NCBI GenBank assembly: GCA_902768605.1
Contig: CACXLY010000002.1
Span: 1 to 64,000 of the forward strand
Reading direction: 5' to 3'
DNA from: an uncultured Bacteroidales bacterium
GTDB taxonomy: Bacteria > Bacteroidota > Bacteroidia > Bacteroidales > Bacteroidaceae
DNA: 64,000 bases
In this document: one piece after another, positions 8,090-16,476 of the stretch
Layout: every line of letters starts with the position of its first letter
How positions within the stretch are numbered: position 1 is the first letter of the stretch
Notes under the pieces: generated by a model
Database searches by the model: none
What the model saw: only the letters and a program-made list of their open reading frames with translations
Told to the model about the DNA's origin: nothing
Translations under genes and position numbers: made by a program

Positions 8090-9093
8090 TGAGCGGACAG
8101 ACAAGACATAAGGTAATCGTGCTTTGCCCGACCTTCAACCATGCTCCCTACATTGTGCAGGCCATGGACGGCTTCTGTATGCAGCAGACGTCCTTCCCTT
8201 TTGTCTGTACCATCATCGATGATGCAAGCATCGACGGAGAGCAGGACGTCATCGCCCAATACTTGCAGGCGCACTTTTCCGTGGAGCAAACGGAGGAGAC
8301 CGCCGACTATCGCCTCGCATTTGCCCGCCACAAGGAGAATGCCAACTGCCATTTTGCGGTGCTGCTGCTGAAATATAACCATTTCACCGCTAAGAAATCG
8401 ACATTGCCCTACATGAGCCGTTGGTACGATTCGGCCGACTATATGGCGATGTGCGAGGGTGATGACTACTGGACCGAGCCCCGCAAACTGCAGCTGCAGG
8501 CTGATGCGCTCGATGCCAATCCCCGTGCCGTCATGGCCTTCACGAACTTCAGAATCGTGGATGCAGACGGCAAGCCTTGCAAAAGGTCTCTGATAGAGAC
8601 GTTCCACAAGCACTCGCATTCGGGCGACAACCTGCCCACGCTGCTGCGTCGCGGGAACTATGTGATGACGCTCACCACCATGTATCGCAACCGTATTTGG
8701 CAGACGGAAGCCTACCAGTCCTGCCCTCATCATTGGCTCGATTTCAGCAGGACGATGGCTGCTGCCCTGATGGGAGATTTCATCTGGTTGCCCGAAGTGA
8801 CAGCCTCCTATCGCTCGCTTGATTCGGGACTTATCAGGTCAAAAAAGCTGGTAATACGACAAATGGTAAGAGACGTATATCATCATTATGCCCTGATGAT
8901 AGTTACGGGAAAGTGCAAGAAGCTGTCTTTCGCCGAGGCGGTAAGGGTAAGGATTCTTATCCTAATGCGTTCGTTCAAAAAGAAAGACTCCAGGCTGAGA
9001 GAATCGGTTCTGCATGCCGACCTCCTTTCCCGCTTGCTGATGCCAGTGGCCTTTGTGATATGGAAGATGAGAAAACTAAAGAAGTTCATTTGA
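8089..9093 (+). CDS. Family 2 glycosyltransferase
   Basis: 334 residues. The GT-A fold is seen in VIVLCPTFNHAPYIVQAMDG, IIDDASIDGEQDVI and the DXD-type metal site CEGDDYWTEPRKLQLQ. The last third contains basic, weakly hydrophobic segments. It would add one sugar to the lipid-linked glycan on the cytoplasmic side; donor and acceptor are not predictable. The start codon overlaps the stop of the flippase gene by one base, and the next gene begins 1 bp after its stop. Confidence 0.88.
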   Translation: MSGQTRHKVIVLCPTFNHAPYIVQAMDGFCMQQTSFPFVCTIIDDASIDGEQDVIAQYLQAHFSVEQTEETADYRLAFARHKENANCHFAVLLLKYNHFTAKKSTLPYMSRWYDSADYMAMCEGDDYWTEPRKLQLQADALDANPRAVMAFTNFRIVDADGKPCKRSLIETFHKHSHSGDNLPTLLRRGNYVMTLTTMYRNRIWQTEAYQSCPHHWLDFSRTMAAALMGDFIWLPEVTASYRSLDSGLIRSKKLVIRQMVRDVYHHYALMIVTGKCKKLSFAEAVRVRILILMRSFKKKDSRLRESVLHADLLSRLLMPVAFVIWKMRKLKKFI

Positions 9094-9094
9094 G

Positions 9095-9811
9095 ATGCGA
9101 ATAGAATTCATCATAATATTTGCCCTATTGGGCTTGCTCTATTTGAAGTGGGTAGTGATGCTCCTGGTGTTTCCTTTCCAAGTCATATATTTCAGGTTAA
9201 GGAGAAAATACCCGGGCATGCAGTCCGCTCCCTTTTGGGCACGATGCTTCTGCTTGCCCTACAAATGGTGGGAGAAGTTGTTCAGGAAGGGCTGGCAGCG
9301 CTATATGCTGTACCAAATAGGTCTGATTCCTTCTCATCATTTGCGTCGCTGGGTTTACAGGGCTCTCGGCGCCGAGATTGGGAAAGATGCGGTGTTCCAT
9401 TTCCGCACGGAGATACGCGGCATTCACAAGCTGAAGGTCGGTGCGGGCACCATTATCGGCGACAATGCCCTGCTGGCAGCTCAGCGCGGACTTTCCATCG
9501 GCAAGAACGTGAACATTTCATCGAATGTGTCCATCTATTCGGGTGAACACGACTACCGTGACCCGTACTTCAGGAGCACAGCGGAAAAGACCCGTCCCGT
9601 CATGGTAGGCGATAGAGTATGGATAGGCAGTAACGTCATCATTTTGACGGGAGTCAACATAGGTGAAGGCGCCGTCTGCTGTGCCGGCTGCGTAGTCACC
9701 AAGGATGTCGCCCCGTATGATGTGGTGGCAGGAATTCCGGCAAGAAAAGTGGGCGAACGTCCAAGAGATTTGAGATACGAGTTCAAGGGCAAAACGTACC
9801 GGCTGCTATAA
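9095..9811 (+). CDS. Hexapeptide-repeat acyltransferase (LbetaH fold)
   Basis: 238 residues. An N-terminal membrane segment (residues about 3-24) is followed by a left-handed beta-helix with hexapeptide repeats: LKVGAGTIIGDNALL, IGKNVNISSNVSIYSG, DRVWIGSNVIILTGVNIGEGAVCCAG and the closing VVAGIPARKVG. EHDYRDP supplies a candidate catalytic histidine. This resembles maltose/galactoside O-acetyltransferases and capsule acetyltransferases, so O-acetylation of a glycan residue is the likely role. The membrane anchor is slightly unusual for the family and suggests action on lipid-linked intermediates. Confidence 0.82.
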   Translation: MRIEFIIIFALLGLLYLKWVVMLLVFPFQVIYFRLRRKYPGMQSAPFWARCFCLPYKWWEKLFRKGWQRYMLYQIGLIPSHHLRRWVYRALGAEIGKDAVFHFRTEIRGIHKLKVGAGTIIGDNALLAAQRGLSIGKNVNISSNVSIYSGEHDYRDPYFRSTAEKTRPVMVGDRVWIGSNVIILTGVNIGEGAVCCAGCVVTKDVAPYDVVAGIPARKVGERPRDLRYEFKGKTYRLL

Positions 9812-9812
9812 C

Positions 9813-9912
9813 CAGCCTCCCCCTGACCTCTCCAAAGGAGGGGAGAATAAATTACCAAATGGCTAAATCGTAAATAGCAGCTTCCCCCAACCCCTCCCAA
9901 GGAGGGGGGAAT
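9813..9912. repeat. Two C/T-rich palindromic elements between glycan genes
   Basis: CCTCCCCCTGACCTCTCC followed by AAAGGAGGGGAGA (9813-9846), and TTCCCCCAACCCCTCCC followed by AAGGAGGGGGGA (9878-9912). Each forms a short hairpin. The sequence after the second, GGAATAGGATGGGGGATTAAA, recurs almost unchanged after a similar element at 52467-52498. Confidence 0.7.
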
Positions 9913-9913
9913 A

Positions 9914-10003
9914 GGATGGGGGATTAAATAGTAAAATAGTCAAATAGTAAATAAATCGTAAATAGTAAATTGTCAAATCGTAAATTAAATAATCGTAAAT
10001 CCC
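9914..10003. repeat. CGTAAAT word array before the polymerase gene
   Basis: Repeated words TAAATAGT, CAAATAGT and TAAATCGT run up to 3 bp before the start codon. The same words, in the same orientation to the downstream gene, occur before 13770, 27633, 30538 (minus), 52575 and, more weakly, 61425. Confidence 0.65.
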
Positions 10004-10006
10004 TCG

Positions 10007-11311
10007 ATGGCAGTAATTAGCAGACTATTCGGGAAGGGCCGAGCATCGCAATATACGATTCTGATGCTCGTGATTCTCATGCTTTCAAAAGGCTTGAATT
10101 GCATGAAATGGCCCCTGCATGGCAGAACCCCTCTGGTCGTAATGTCTATCTTTATTGTCATCATCTTCTTCCTGAAGTGCAGACTGACCGCCCGTCAGCA
10201 CTTTCGCTACTACGTGCTTTTCCTGGCTCTCTACCCCTTCCTCTCCATCATATACTCATCCACCGAATACGGCCAACCCATATTCGACGGATTCAAGGCA
10301 ACCCTTCCGTCGCTGATTTGGCTGTCCTATTTCCTGCTCCACCGCTTTAAGATGAAGGAAGGCAGCATCATGAGGATATTCTTCTACATCGCCTTGTTCA
10401 CCCTGGCTGTGCAGGTGATACAGCAGTTCACCTATCCCAAAGTCCTCTTCGGGGCCTTCTTGGAGGATAGCAGCGGGTTCGACGAAGTGCTCGTCAGCAG
10501 GCGCAACGGCTTGTGGCGGTTCAGGATGGGGTTCAACGGCTACTTCACGGCCTTGGCAGCATTCGTAATATGGGTGAAGAACAAGAATCTGCCGCTAAAG
10601 ACGACGCTGACGCTCTTCTTCCTCATGTTCGTATCCATCTATCTGACGCTGACGCGACAGGTCATCATAGCCTTTTTGCTGACCTTCATCTTTTCCTATT
10701 TCATGAACAAGGAGAGGCTGAAGGTTTGGAACTTCTTCATCGGCATCTTCATCGTAGGTTTCATAATAGCCTACTCCGAGCAGCTTTTCGGCAGCCTGAT
10801 GGAAAAGACCCGCGAGGAGCTGACCTCCGACTACATCCGTTTTGTCTCGGGAAAATATTTCCTCAGCGAGACCCTGTCGTCGGTAAAAGCCATGCTTGTT
10901 GGGCACGGCATACCGACCTCCGGGGCATATCAGAAGCTGAGCATAGAGCTGATGGAGAGCCACTATTTCGTAAGCGACGTGGGTTTCATCGGAGCCATGT
11001 ACAACTACGGCATCCCCTATGCCCTGGCCTGCTACGCCCTGCTGCTCAACCTATACTTCGCTAGGCAGAAGGTGGTTCCCTCCTACATTCGCATGTTTGT
11101 CGTATATACCACCATCATGTCTCTCATGATATTCCCCATGTACGGCCCGCTACACTATTTCATGTGGTGCTGTATCATATATATGTGCGACCTGCATATC
11201 AGCAGGTACAGGGAAATGATGGGCTGGAAGTTGGAAGAGGAAAGAAGGCGAAGGGAAGAGGGGAAAAGCAGGAAGCGATGGAAGCTGAGGTGGAAGATAA
11301 AATGGAAATGA
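10007..11311 (+). CDS. Wzy-like O-antigen/capsule polymerase
   Basis: 434 residues with about eleven membrane segments and a highly basic tail. Wzy and O-antigen ligase proteins vary greatly, but the features fit: a large loop before the late helices containing VGHGIPTSG and then SDVGFIGAMYNYGIPYAL, which corresponds to the glycine-rich loop and DxG motif of EpsG/Wzy-like polymerases. Its position in a locus with a Wzx-like flippase supports polymerisation of repeat units on undecaprenyl diphosphate in the periplasm. An O-antigen ligase cannot be excluded. Confidence 0.75.
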   Translation: MAVISRLFGKGRASQYTILMLVILMLSKGLNCMKWPLHGRTPLVVMSIFIVIIFFLKCRLTARQHFRYYVLFLALYPFLSIIYSSTEYGQPIFDGFKATLPSLIWLSYFLLHRFKMKEGSIMRIFFYIALFTLAVQVIQQFTYPKVLFGAFLEDSSGFDEVLVSRRNGLWRFRMGFNGYFTALAAFVIWVKNKNLPLKTTLTLFFLMFVSIYLTLTRQVIIAFLLTFIFSYFMNKERLKVWNFFIGIFIVGFIIAYSEQLFGSLMEKTREELTSDYIRFVSGKYFLSETLSSVKAMLVGHGIPTSGAYQKLSIELMESHYFVSDVGFIGAMYNYGIPYALACYALLLNLYFARQKVVPSYIRMFVVYTTIMSLMIFPMYGPLHYFMWCCIIYMCDLHISRYREMMGWKLEEERRRREEGKSRKRWKLRWKIKWK

Positions 11312-11381
11312 ATTCCTGCGGACGCTTTTCCGCTAAAACCACTTTCTCGCTCATTCTCTTGCAGGAAACAGGGAAAAGTCG

Positions 11382-11389
11382 TAAATTTG
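11382..11389 (+). promoter_or_regulatory. -7 box (TAAATTTG) that decides the next start
   Basis: TAAATTTG matches TAnnTTTG and lies 12 bp before the ATG at 11402. A TTG at 11387 could open the same frame but falls inside the box, so the ATG is preferred; the leader would be very short. Confidence 0.45.
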
Positions 11390-11401
11390 CAGGAAATTAA
11401 G

Positions 11402-12355
11402 ATGAGCGACGTTTTCTTCACCATAGCTATTCCAGCCTACAAGGGGGCTTTCCTCGGGGCGGCATTGGACAGCTGCCTTGCGCAGACCTATCCCCGCTTC
11501 GAGGTAGTCGTCGTGGACGATGCCTCGCCCGAGCAGCTGGGGGCCATCGTGGCAGGCTACAACGATTCCCGTCTGCATTACCATAGGAATGCGCGCAATA
11601 TCGGGGCCGTCGATGTGGTCGCCAACTGGAACAAATGCCTCGACCGGGCACGGGGCGATTACATCATCTGCATGGGCGACGACGACCGCCTGCTGCCCTG
11701 CTGCCTGGAAGAATATGCCAGGCTGATAGGGAAATATCCCGCCCTGAAAGTCTTCCATGCCCACACGGAAATTATCGACGAACGGGGGAATGTCGCAGAG
11801 CAGACAGCCCTCCGACCCGAGTACGAGACGGCTCTCTCCCTGCTCTATCATCGATGGAATGGGCGAGGGCGGCAATTCATCGGCGACTTCTGCTTCAAGA
11901 CGGCTGACCTGCGCAGCGAGGGCGGCTTCTACTTCCTGCCGATGGCTTGGGGCAGCGACGACATAAGTGCCATACGGGCTGCTACGCCGCGCGGCATAGC
12001 GAACACGCAGACGCCTTGTTTTCAGTATCGCATCAACTCGTTCTCCATCTCAAATTCGGGGAGCGGAAAGGTGAAGATGGAGGCCGTCGGGGGTGAGCAG
12101 AGATGGATAAGCGGCTACATAGCCGGCATCGTCCCCGCGACCCTCACCGAGGCAGACCGCCGCCTGCTGGAGCTCATAAGGGAGCAGATGGAGAGCCATT
12201 TCGAAAGGAAACGCTACGGCATCGTCCGAAAGGACATGATAAACGAGCCATCCCGCCTCTTCTATTGGCTGAGAAACGGGAAAGCGCACGGCCTGACTGC
12301 AAAAAGCACCCTGCATGCCTTCGCTTCCGCTCTTTCATTTCTTTGCTCACGATAG
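11402..12355 (+). CDS. Family 2 glycosyltransferase
   Basis: 317 residues from the ATG chosen here. GT-A signatures are FTIAIPAYKGAFLGAALDS, VVVVDDASPEQLGAIV and the metal site CMGDDDRLLPCCLEEY. It transfers a sugar from a nucleotide donor during glycan assembly; specificity is unknown. The gene may have its own promoter at 11382, which would divide the locus into more than one transcript. The end (ALSFLCSR) is a short hydrophobic tail. Confidence 0.87.
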   Translation: MSDVFFTIAIPAYKGAFLGAALDSCLAQTYPRFEVVVVDDASPEQLGAIVAGYNDSRLHYHRNARNIGAVDVVANWNKCLDRARGDYIICMGDDDRLLPCCLEEYARLIGKYPALKVFHAHTEIIDERGNVAEQTALRPEYETALSLLYHRWNGRGRQFIGDFCFKTADLRSEGGFYFLPMAWGSDDISAIRAATPRGIANTQTPCFQYRINSFSISNSGSGKVKMEAVGGEQRWISGYIAGIVPATLTEADRRLLELIREQMESHFERKRYGIVRKDMINEPSRLFYWLRNGKAHGLTAKSTLHAFASALSFLCSR

Positions 12356-12396
12356 TTTTCTTTCGTGTTTTATTTTGCGCTTTGCCTTTTTTTCCG

Positions 12397-12404
12397 TACC
12401 TTTG
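12397..12404 (+). promoter_or_regulatory. Promoter: -33 TTTG (12374) and -7 TACCTTTG
   Basis: TTTG at 12374-12377 and TACCTTTG are separated by 19 bp, matching the Bacteroidota sigma-A consensus. It would produce a leader of about 95 nt rich in TTCATAATT/TTCTTAATT words before the gene at 12505. Confidence 0.7.
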
Positions 12405-12411
12405 CAGAAGA

Positions 12412-12495
12412 AAATTCATAATTCATAATTCTTAATTCATTATTAATCGCGGCAGCAAATTCTTAATTCTTCTCTCTTAATTCTTAATTTATAGT
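12412..12495. repeat. TTCATAATT/TTCTTAATT word array in the leader
   Basis: Words ATTCATAATT and ATTCTTAATT repeat across the leader with an embedded GCGGCAGCAAATTCTT. The latter nearly matches a word in the inverted repeat upstream of era (34031-34046). Confidence 0.55.
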
Positions 12496-12504
12496 AGCAA
12501 ATAC

Positions 12505-13653
12505 ATGAGAATCATCTACTATAGTCATACATGTTTTGCGGACTGCGATTTCCCTTTGATTGGGGAGCTGCAGCGGAAGGGGCATGACGTGAGATACTAC
12601 ATCTCGATAGCGTCGTTCAGCAAGCGGTCTACCCTGATTGACATCAAGACGCTGTACCCCCATACGGGCATCTTCCCTGCCAGCCAAATCTATAAGGAGT
12701 TCCTGGCCTACGAGGGAGTCCTGGACTTGTCGAAAGTCTATGTCGTCAATCAGAAATACAAGCAGAAATACCATCCCCTCAACCTCTTGCTGATGGCGAG
12801 GCTCATGCTGCACTTCATTAGGCAGCAGCCAGTTGTCATCCATCTGACGAAGCCGCCCTATCTCACTCAGAAACTGCTGTATTGGGTGAAGAAGAAGCTG
12901 GTGCTGACCGTCCACGACCCCTTCCCGCATTCGGGAAAAATATCGCGGCAGGCCGAGAATTGCAGGAAGGAAGCCTTCAGGCAGATTTCCCGACTGGTCC
13001 TGCTCAACAACAAGCAAGCGACTCAGTTCCGCGAATACTACAAGATTCCCTCCAGTCATATTTTCATCAACAAGCTGGGCATGTATAGCAGCATCCTTTC
13101 CGTGGAGCCAGTCCCAGCCAAGGTGGCAAGGCCGTTTGTCCTCTTCTTCGGTATCATTGCGGAGTATAAGGGAGTGGAATATCTCTTGGAAGCCATGAGA
13201 AAAGTTCACGCCACCTTTCCCGATGTTCGGCTGGTCGTAGTGGGCAGCGGCAAGTTTCCTTTTGATATAGAGCCTTATAGGCAGACGGATTACATAGAAA
13301 TACGGAACCATTATATCTGCGCACCAGAGTTGGCGGGTCTGCTTGGAGCCTGCGAGTTTGCGGTTTGCCCCTACATAGATGCCACGCAAAGCGGAGTGAT
13401 TCAGACGGCCTTTTCTTATGGCGTGCCGATGATAGCGACGGATGTGGGAGCGCTTGGCGTTGCCGTGGAGCACGAGAAGACGGGCTTGGTGGTGCGTCCC
13501 TGCGATGTGAACGAGTTGGCCGACGCCATGTGCAGACTCCTGTCGCATCCCGAGATGCTGACGCAAATGAGGCGTGCAATAGAGCAAGAGTGGAAACCAA
13601 AGATGGAATGGTCGCCCATCGCAGATAAATACGTGGAGATTTATAATAATTGA
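12505..13653 (+). CDS. Family 4 (GT-B) glycosyltransferase
   Basis: 382 residues. The C-terminal Rossmann domain is clear: RPFVLFFGIIAEYKGVEYLL, VRLVVVGSGKFP and the donor-binding segment CPYIDATQSGVIQTAFSYGVPMIATDVGAL with a Glu/His pair (VEHEKTGLVV) after it. The N-terminal domain begins MRIIYYSHTCFADCDFPLIGEL. It probably uses a UDP- or GDP-sugar and retains the anomeric configuration. It has its own promoter and so begins a second transcript of the glycan locus. Confidence 0.88.
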   Translation: MRIIYYSHTCFADCDFPLIGELQRKGHDVRYYISIASFSKRSTLIDIKTLYPHTGIFPASQIYKEFLAYEGVLDLSKVYVVNQKYKQKYHPLNLLLMARLMLHFIRQQPVVIHLTKPPYLTQKLLYWVKKKLVLTVHDPFPHSGKISRQAENCRKEAFRQISRLVLLNNKQATQFREYYKIPSSHIFINKLGMYSSILSVEPVPAKVARPFVLFFGIIAEYKGVEYLLEAMRKVHATFPDVRLVVVGSGKFPFDIEPYRQTDYIEIRNHYICAPELAGLLGACEFAVCPYIDATQSGVIQTAFSYGVPMIATDVGALGVAVEHEKTGLVVRPCDVNELADAMCRLLSHPEMLTQMRRAIEQEWKPKMEWSPIADKYVEIYNN

Positions 13654-13768
13654 AAATTGAAGATTGAAAATTGAAAGCATTCGCCCTGTAAATAATTAAA
13701 TTACTAAATCGTAAATAAATCGTAAATCGTAAATAGTCAAATCGTAAATTACTCAAATCGTAAATAAA
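13651..13768. repeat. TTGAAAATTGAAGATT and CGTAAAT word arrays
   Basis: A short ATTGAAAATTGAAGATTG stretch is followed by nine copies of words such as AATCGTAAAT, reaching to 1-2 bp before the next start. The CGTAAAT part is closely similar to those at 27520-27620 and 52388-52460. Confidence 0.7.
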
Positions 13769-13769
13769 A

Positions 13770-14885
13770 ATGAAGGTTCTTCAAATAGCACAATCTCTTG
13801 GGGCTGGGGGGGCAGAGCGTTTGGTCGTCAGCTTATGCAATTGGCTTTCTGCTGGTCGGGCCGACGAGGTCGTGCTGTTGACGATACGCGACGAAAACAT
13901 TCCTCGCAACGTTCATTATCTGAAGGATTTGTCTCCGAACGTGCGTTTCATCAATCTTCATTGCAAATCGGGCCTGCAGCTGAAAGCTTTCTGGGGCGTC
14001 TTCCAAACGATAAGGAGAGAGCGGCCCGATGTGGTCCATTCCCATTTCTCGCCGATACTGCTCCTCCTGCCGGCGCTTCTGCTCGGCAAGCCTTCCTATA
14101 TCTTCACCATTCACAGCATGTCGGAGAGAATCGTGGCCCACTATGGCTTCATAAAACGAGTCGTGGCGCGCTATCTCTTCCGGACAAACAAGGTGCACCC
14201 CATCACGATATCGCAGGCCTGCCACAAGTCGTACCGCAAGGCTTATCAGCTGGACAACGACATCTGCATCACGAACGGATGCGAACCGCTAAAGACGACG
14301 CCCCATCTGCCTGATGTTCAAAAAGAGATAGACGGGCTTAAGCAGAACGCCGAAACCGTAGTGTTCGTCCATGTCGCCCGCAACTCTAAGCCGAAGAATC
14401 ACAAGAGGTTGTTCCACACCTTCTTGCGCCTCGAGCGGGAGAACGTCAACTTCCTCCTCATCGTATTGGGCGACAAGTATCACCATTGGACAGACAAGCT
14501 GAAAGGCAGCCAAAGGATTTGCTTGTTGGGACTTAAAGAAAATGTGGGCGACTACATGGCAGCGGCCGACTATTATGTCATGTCGAGCGACTGGGAGGGC
14601 CTTCCTATCACGCTTCTCGAGGCCATGTCCATGGGCGTGATACCTGTCTCCACCCCTGCCGGCGGCGTGGTGGATGTCATTCAGGACGGCACGAACGGGT
14701 ACATGCCACAGAGCTTCGACGACGAGGAGTTCTATCAGAAGGTGAAGCAGGCAGTCAGGGAAAAAGGCGCCATCCCGCATGAGAGGGTGAAGGCCGACTA
14801 TCTGGACGGCTACTCCCTGGAGAGGTGCGCCACGAAGTATTTTGAGCAATACAAGATTTATGATAAAGACAAGAGAGGAGCTTAG
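13770..14885 (+). CDS. Family 4 glycosyltransferase
   Basis: 371 residues. It starts MKVLQIAQSLGAGGAERLVVSL, the usual GT4 glycine-rich acceptor-domain loop, and the C-terminal domain has VVFVHVARNSKPKNHKRLF, ICLLGLKENVGDYMAAADYYVMSSDWEGLPITLLEAMSMG with the EX7E-type glutamates. It adds a sugar to the growing repeat unit; donor unknown. The next gene starts 26 bp inside its 3' end, so the two are translationally coupled. Confidence 0.9.
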   Translation: MKVLQIAQSLGAGGAERLVVSLCNWLSAGRADEVVLLTIRDENIPRNVHYLKDLSPNVRFINLHCKSGLQLKAFWGVFQTIRRERPDVVHSHFSPILLLLPALLLGKPSYIFTIHSMSERIVAHYGFIKRVVARYLFRTNKVHPITISQACHKSYRKAYQLDNDICITNGCEPLKTTPHLPDVQKEIDGLKQNAETVVFVHVARNSKPKNHKRLFHTFLRLERENVNFLLIVLGDKYHHWTDKLKGSQRICLLGLKENVGDYMAAADYYVMSSDWEGLPITLLEAMSMGVIPVSTPAGGVVDVIQDGTNGYMPQSFDDEEFYQKVKQAVREKGAIPHERVKADYLDGYSLERCATKYFEQYKIYDKDKRGA

Positions 14886-15414
14886 GGCTTATCTTAAGGC
14901 CGACCGCGAGATGTACGGCAAACGGAATAGCCTCTTCGTCAAGTGGCTGACGCGTAGCGACGAATACTATATCCGTGCGTTTATGGTGACGCTACGGCAC
15001 TACGAGTACTACCTGAACAAACGCCGCTCGCCGCTCGACCTCATTCCCTACCTCTTCTATTGGTGGAACTACAGGCGGCTGAAGCTTAAGTCGCAATTGT
15101 TCATCATGCCGAATACGGTAGGCCCCGGGTTTTATCCTGTTCATGCAGGGTTTATGCGCTTTGGCAAATATGTTTGTGTAGGAAAGAACTGTACTGTGCT
15201 GCCAATGGTGCTGATAGGTAAGAGCCGTCCCGGTGATTGCAAAATCATCATAGGCGACAACTGCTATATCGGCACGGGAGCCACCATCCTGGGCCCCGTC
15301 ACCATAGGCAACAACGTCACCATCGCGGCAGGAGCCGTCGTCAATAAAGACGTGCCGGACAATGCCGTCGTGGCTGGCGTTCCCGGAAAGGTGGTGAAGC
15401 AGGCTTCGTCATAA
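14860..15414 (+). CDS. Serine-acetyltransferase-like hexapeptide O-acetyltransferase
   Basis: 184 residues from the ATG at 14860; a TTG at 14842 would add six residues but is less likely. The C-terminal half is a left-handed beta-helix: GKYVCVGKNCTVLPMVLIGK, IGDNCYIGTGATILG, IGNNVTIAAGAVVNKDVPD and VVAGVPGKVV. It is shorter at the N-terminus than a true CysE and, lying between glycosyltransferases, probably acetylates a sugar rather than serine. It overlaps the preceding gene by 26 bp and its stop is immediately followed by the next start. Confidence 0.8.
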   Translation: MIKTREELRAYLKADREMYGKRNSLFVKWLTRSDEYYIRAFMVTLRHYEYYLNKRRSPLDLIPYLFYWWNYRRLKLKSQLFIMPNTVGPGFYPVHAGFMRFGKYVCVGKNCTVLPMVLIGKSRPGDCKIIIGDNCYIGTGATILGPVTIGNNVTIAAGAVVNKDVPDNAVVAGVPGKVVKQASS

Positions 15415-16476
15415 ATGACAGTGACAATGATGAATGACGTCATATTCGTTGGCTGGGTGAACCAGGGGCGTGCGCCTGTGGACGGCGAGACCACCAAGAA
15501 CCAGTACATCACGCACGAGCTGCGGAAGTACTGCCGCGTCACCGTGCTTGACTTCTACGAGAAGCACCGCCATCCGTGGGTCTATCTGCAGGCCGTGTGG
15601 GCTTTGCTCACCAAACCCAAGGCCACCATCATCTTCTCCACTTCGGCCAAGAATGTCTATGCAGTGCTCAAGCTGTTCAGAAGGATGCACATCAGGCGCG
15701 ACATCATCCATTGGGTCGTGGGCGGTGCCTTTGCCAGGCGCGTCAAGGAGGGAAGGTTCCGGGCTGACGTGTTCAACTATGTGAAATACAATCTCGTGCA
15801 ATGTCGCGGCATGATAGATGAACTGGAGCAAGCCGGTGTGACCAACGCCCGATACGTTTCCAACTTCAAGCCTATCCCCTACTATCCGGATTTGGATAAG
15901 GCTCTGAAGGCAAGGCAGATGAGTGGCATCACGCGCTTCGTCTTCTTGAGCCGGATTATGCCCGACAAGGGGTGCGACTATATCTTGCAGGCCGTCCGTC
16001 GGCTCAACGCGAAGGGCCTCCAGCACCGTTTCTCTGTGGATTTCTACGGAAAGACGGATGCTTCCTATCGGGAACGCTTCGAGAAGGAAATCAGCAAGTT
16101 GGAGAACGCCGCCCATCATGGCTTGCTCGACTTGCGGACCCGAGAGGGCTACGACATCCTGACGACATACGATGCCATGCTCTTCCCGTCGTATTGGGTG
16201 GGCGAAGGCTTTGCGGGCGTCTTCATCGATGCCTTCATCGCAGGCCTGCCGGTGCTGGCTTCCGATTGGGCGCACAATGCCGAGGTCATCGCCGACGGGA
16301 AGCTGGGGCTCATCTATCCTGTCCATAGCGTCGAGGCCTTGATGGAGGCCATGGAGCGCTGCATCTCGGGAGCGGCAGACCTGCAGCAGATGGCAAGGAA
16401 CGCCAGGGCTGAGGCGCCGAACTACGAGGCAGAGAAAGCCCTGTCCTTAGATTATCTCAGGAGTATCGGATTATGA
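15415..16476 (+). CDS. Family 4 glycosyltransferase
   Basis: 353 residues. Recognised by the C-terminal GT-B domain: TRFVFLSRIMPDKGCDYILQAVRRL, then YDAMLFPSYWVGEGFAGVFIDAFIAGLPVLASDW, with the acidic residue pattern of GT4 donor sites. The N-terminal part has GWVNQGRAPVDGETTKNQ, similar to capsule glycosyltransferases of Bacteroidales. The start ATG directly follows the previous stop; a second in-frame ATG pair lies four codons on. The 3' end overlaps the next start by 4 bp (ATGA). Confidence 0.87.
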   Translation: MTVTMMNDVIFVGWVNQGRAPVDGETTKNQYITHELRKYCRVTVLDFYEKHRHPWVYLQAVWALLTKPKATIIFSTSAKNVYAVLKLFRRMHIRRDIIHWVVGGAFARRVKEGRFRADVFNYVKYNLVQCRGMIDELEQAGVTNARYVSNFKPIPYYPDLDKALKARQMSGITRFVFLSRIMPDKGCDYILQAVRRLNAKGLQHRFSVDFYGKTDASYRERFEKEISKLENAAHHGLLDLRTREGYDILTTYDAMLFPSYWVGEGFAGVFIDAFIAGLPVLASDWAHNAEVIADGKLGLIYPVHSVEALMEAMERCISGAADLQQMARNARAEAPNYEAEKALSLDYLRSIGL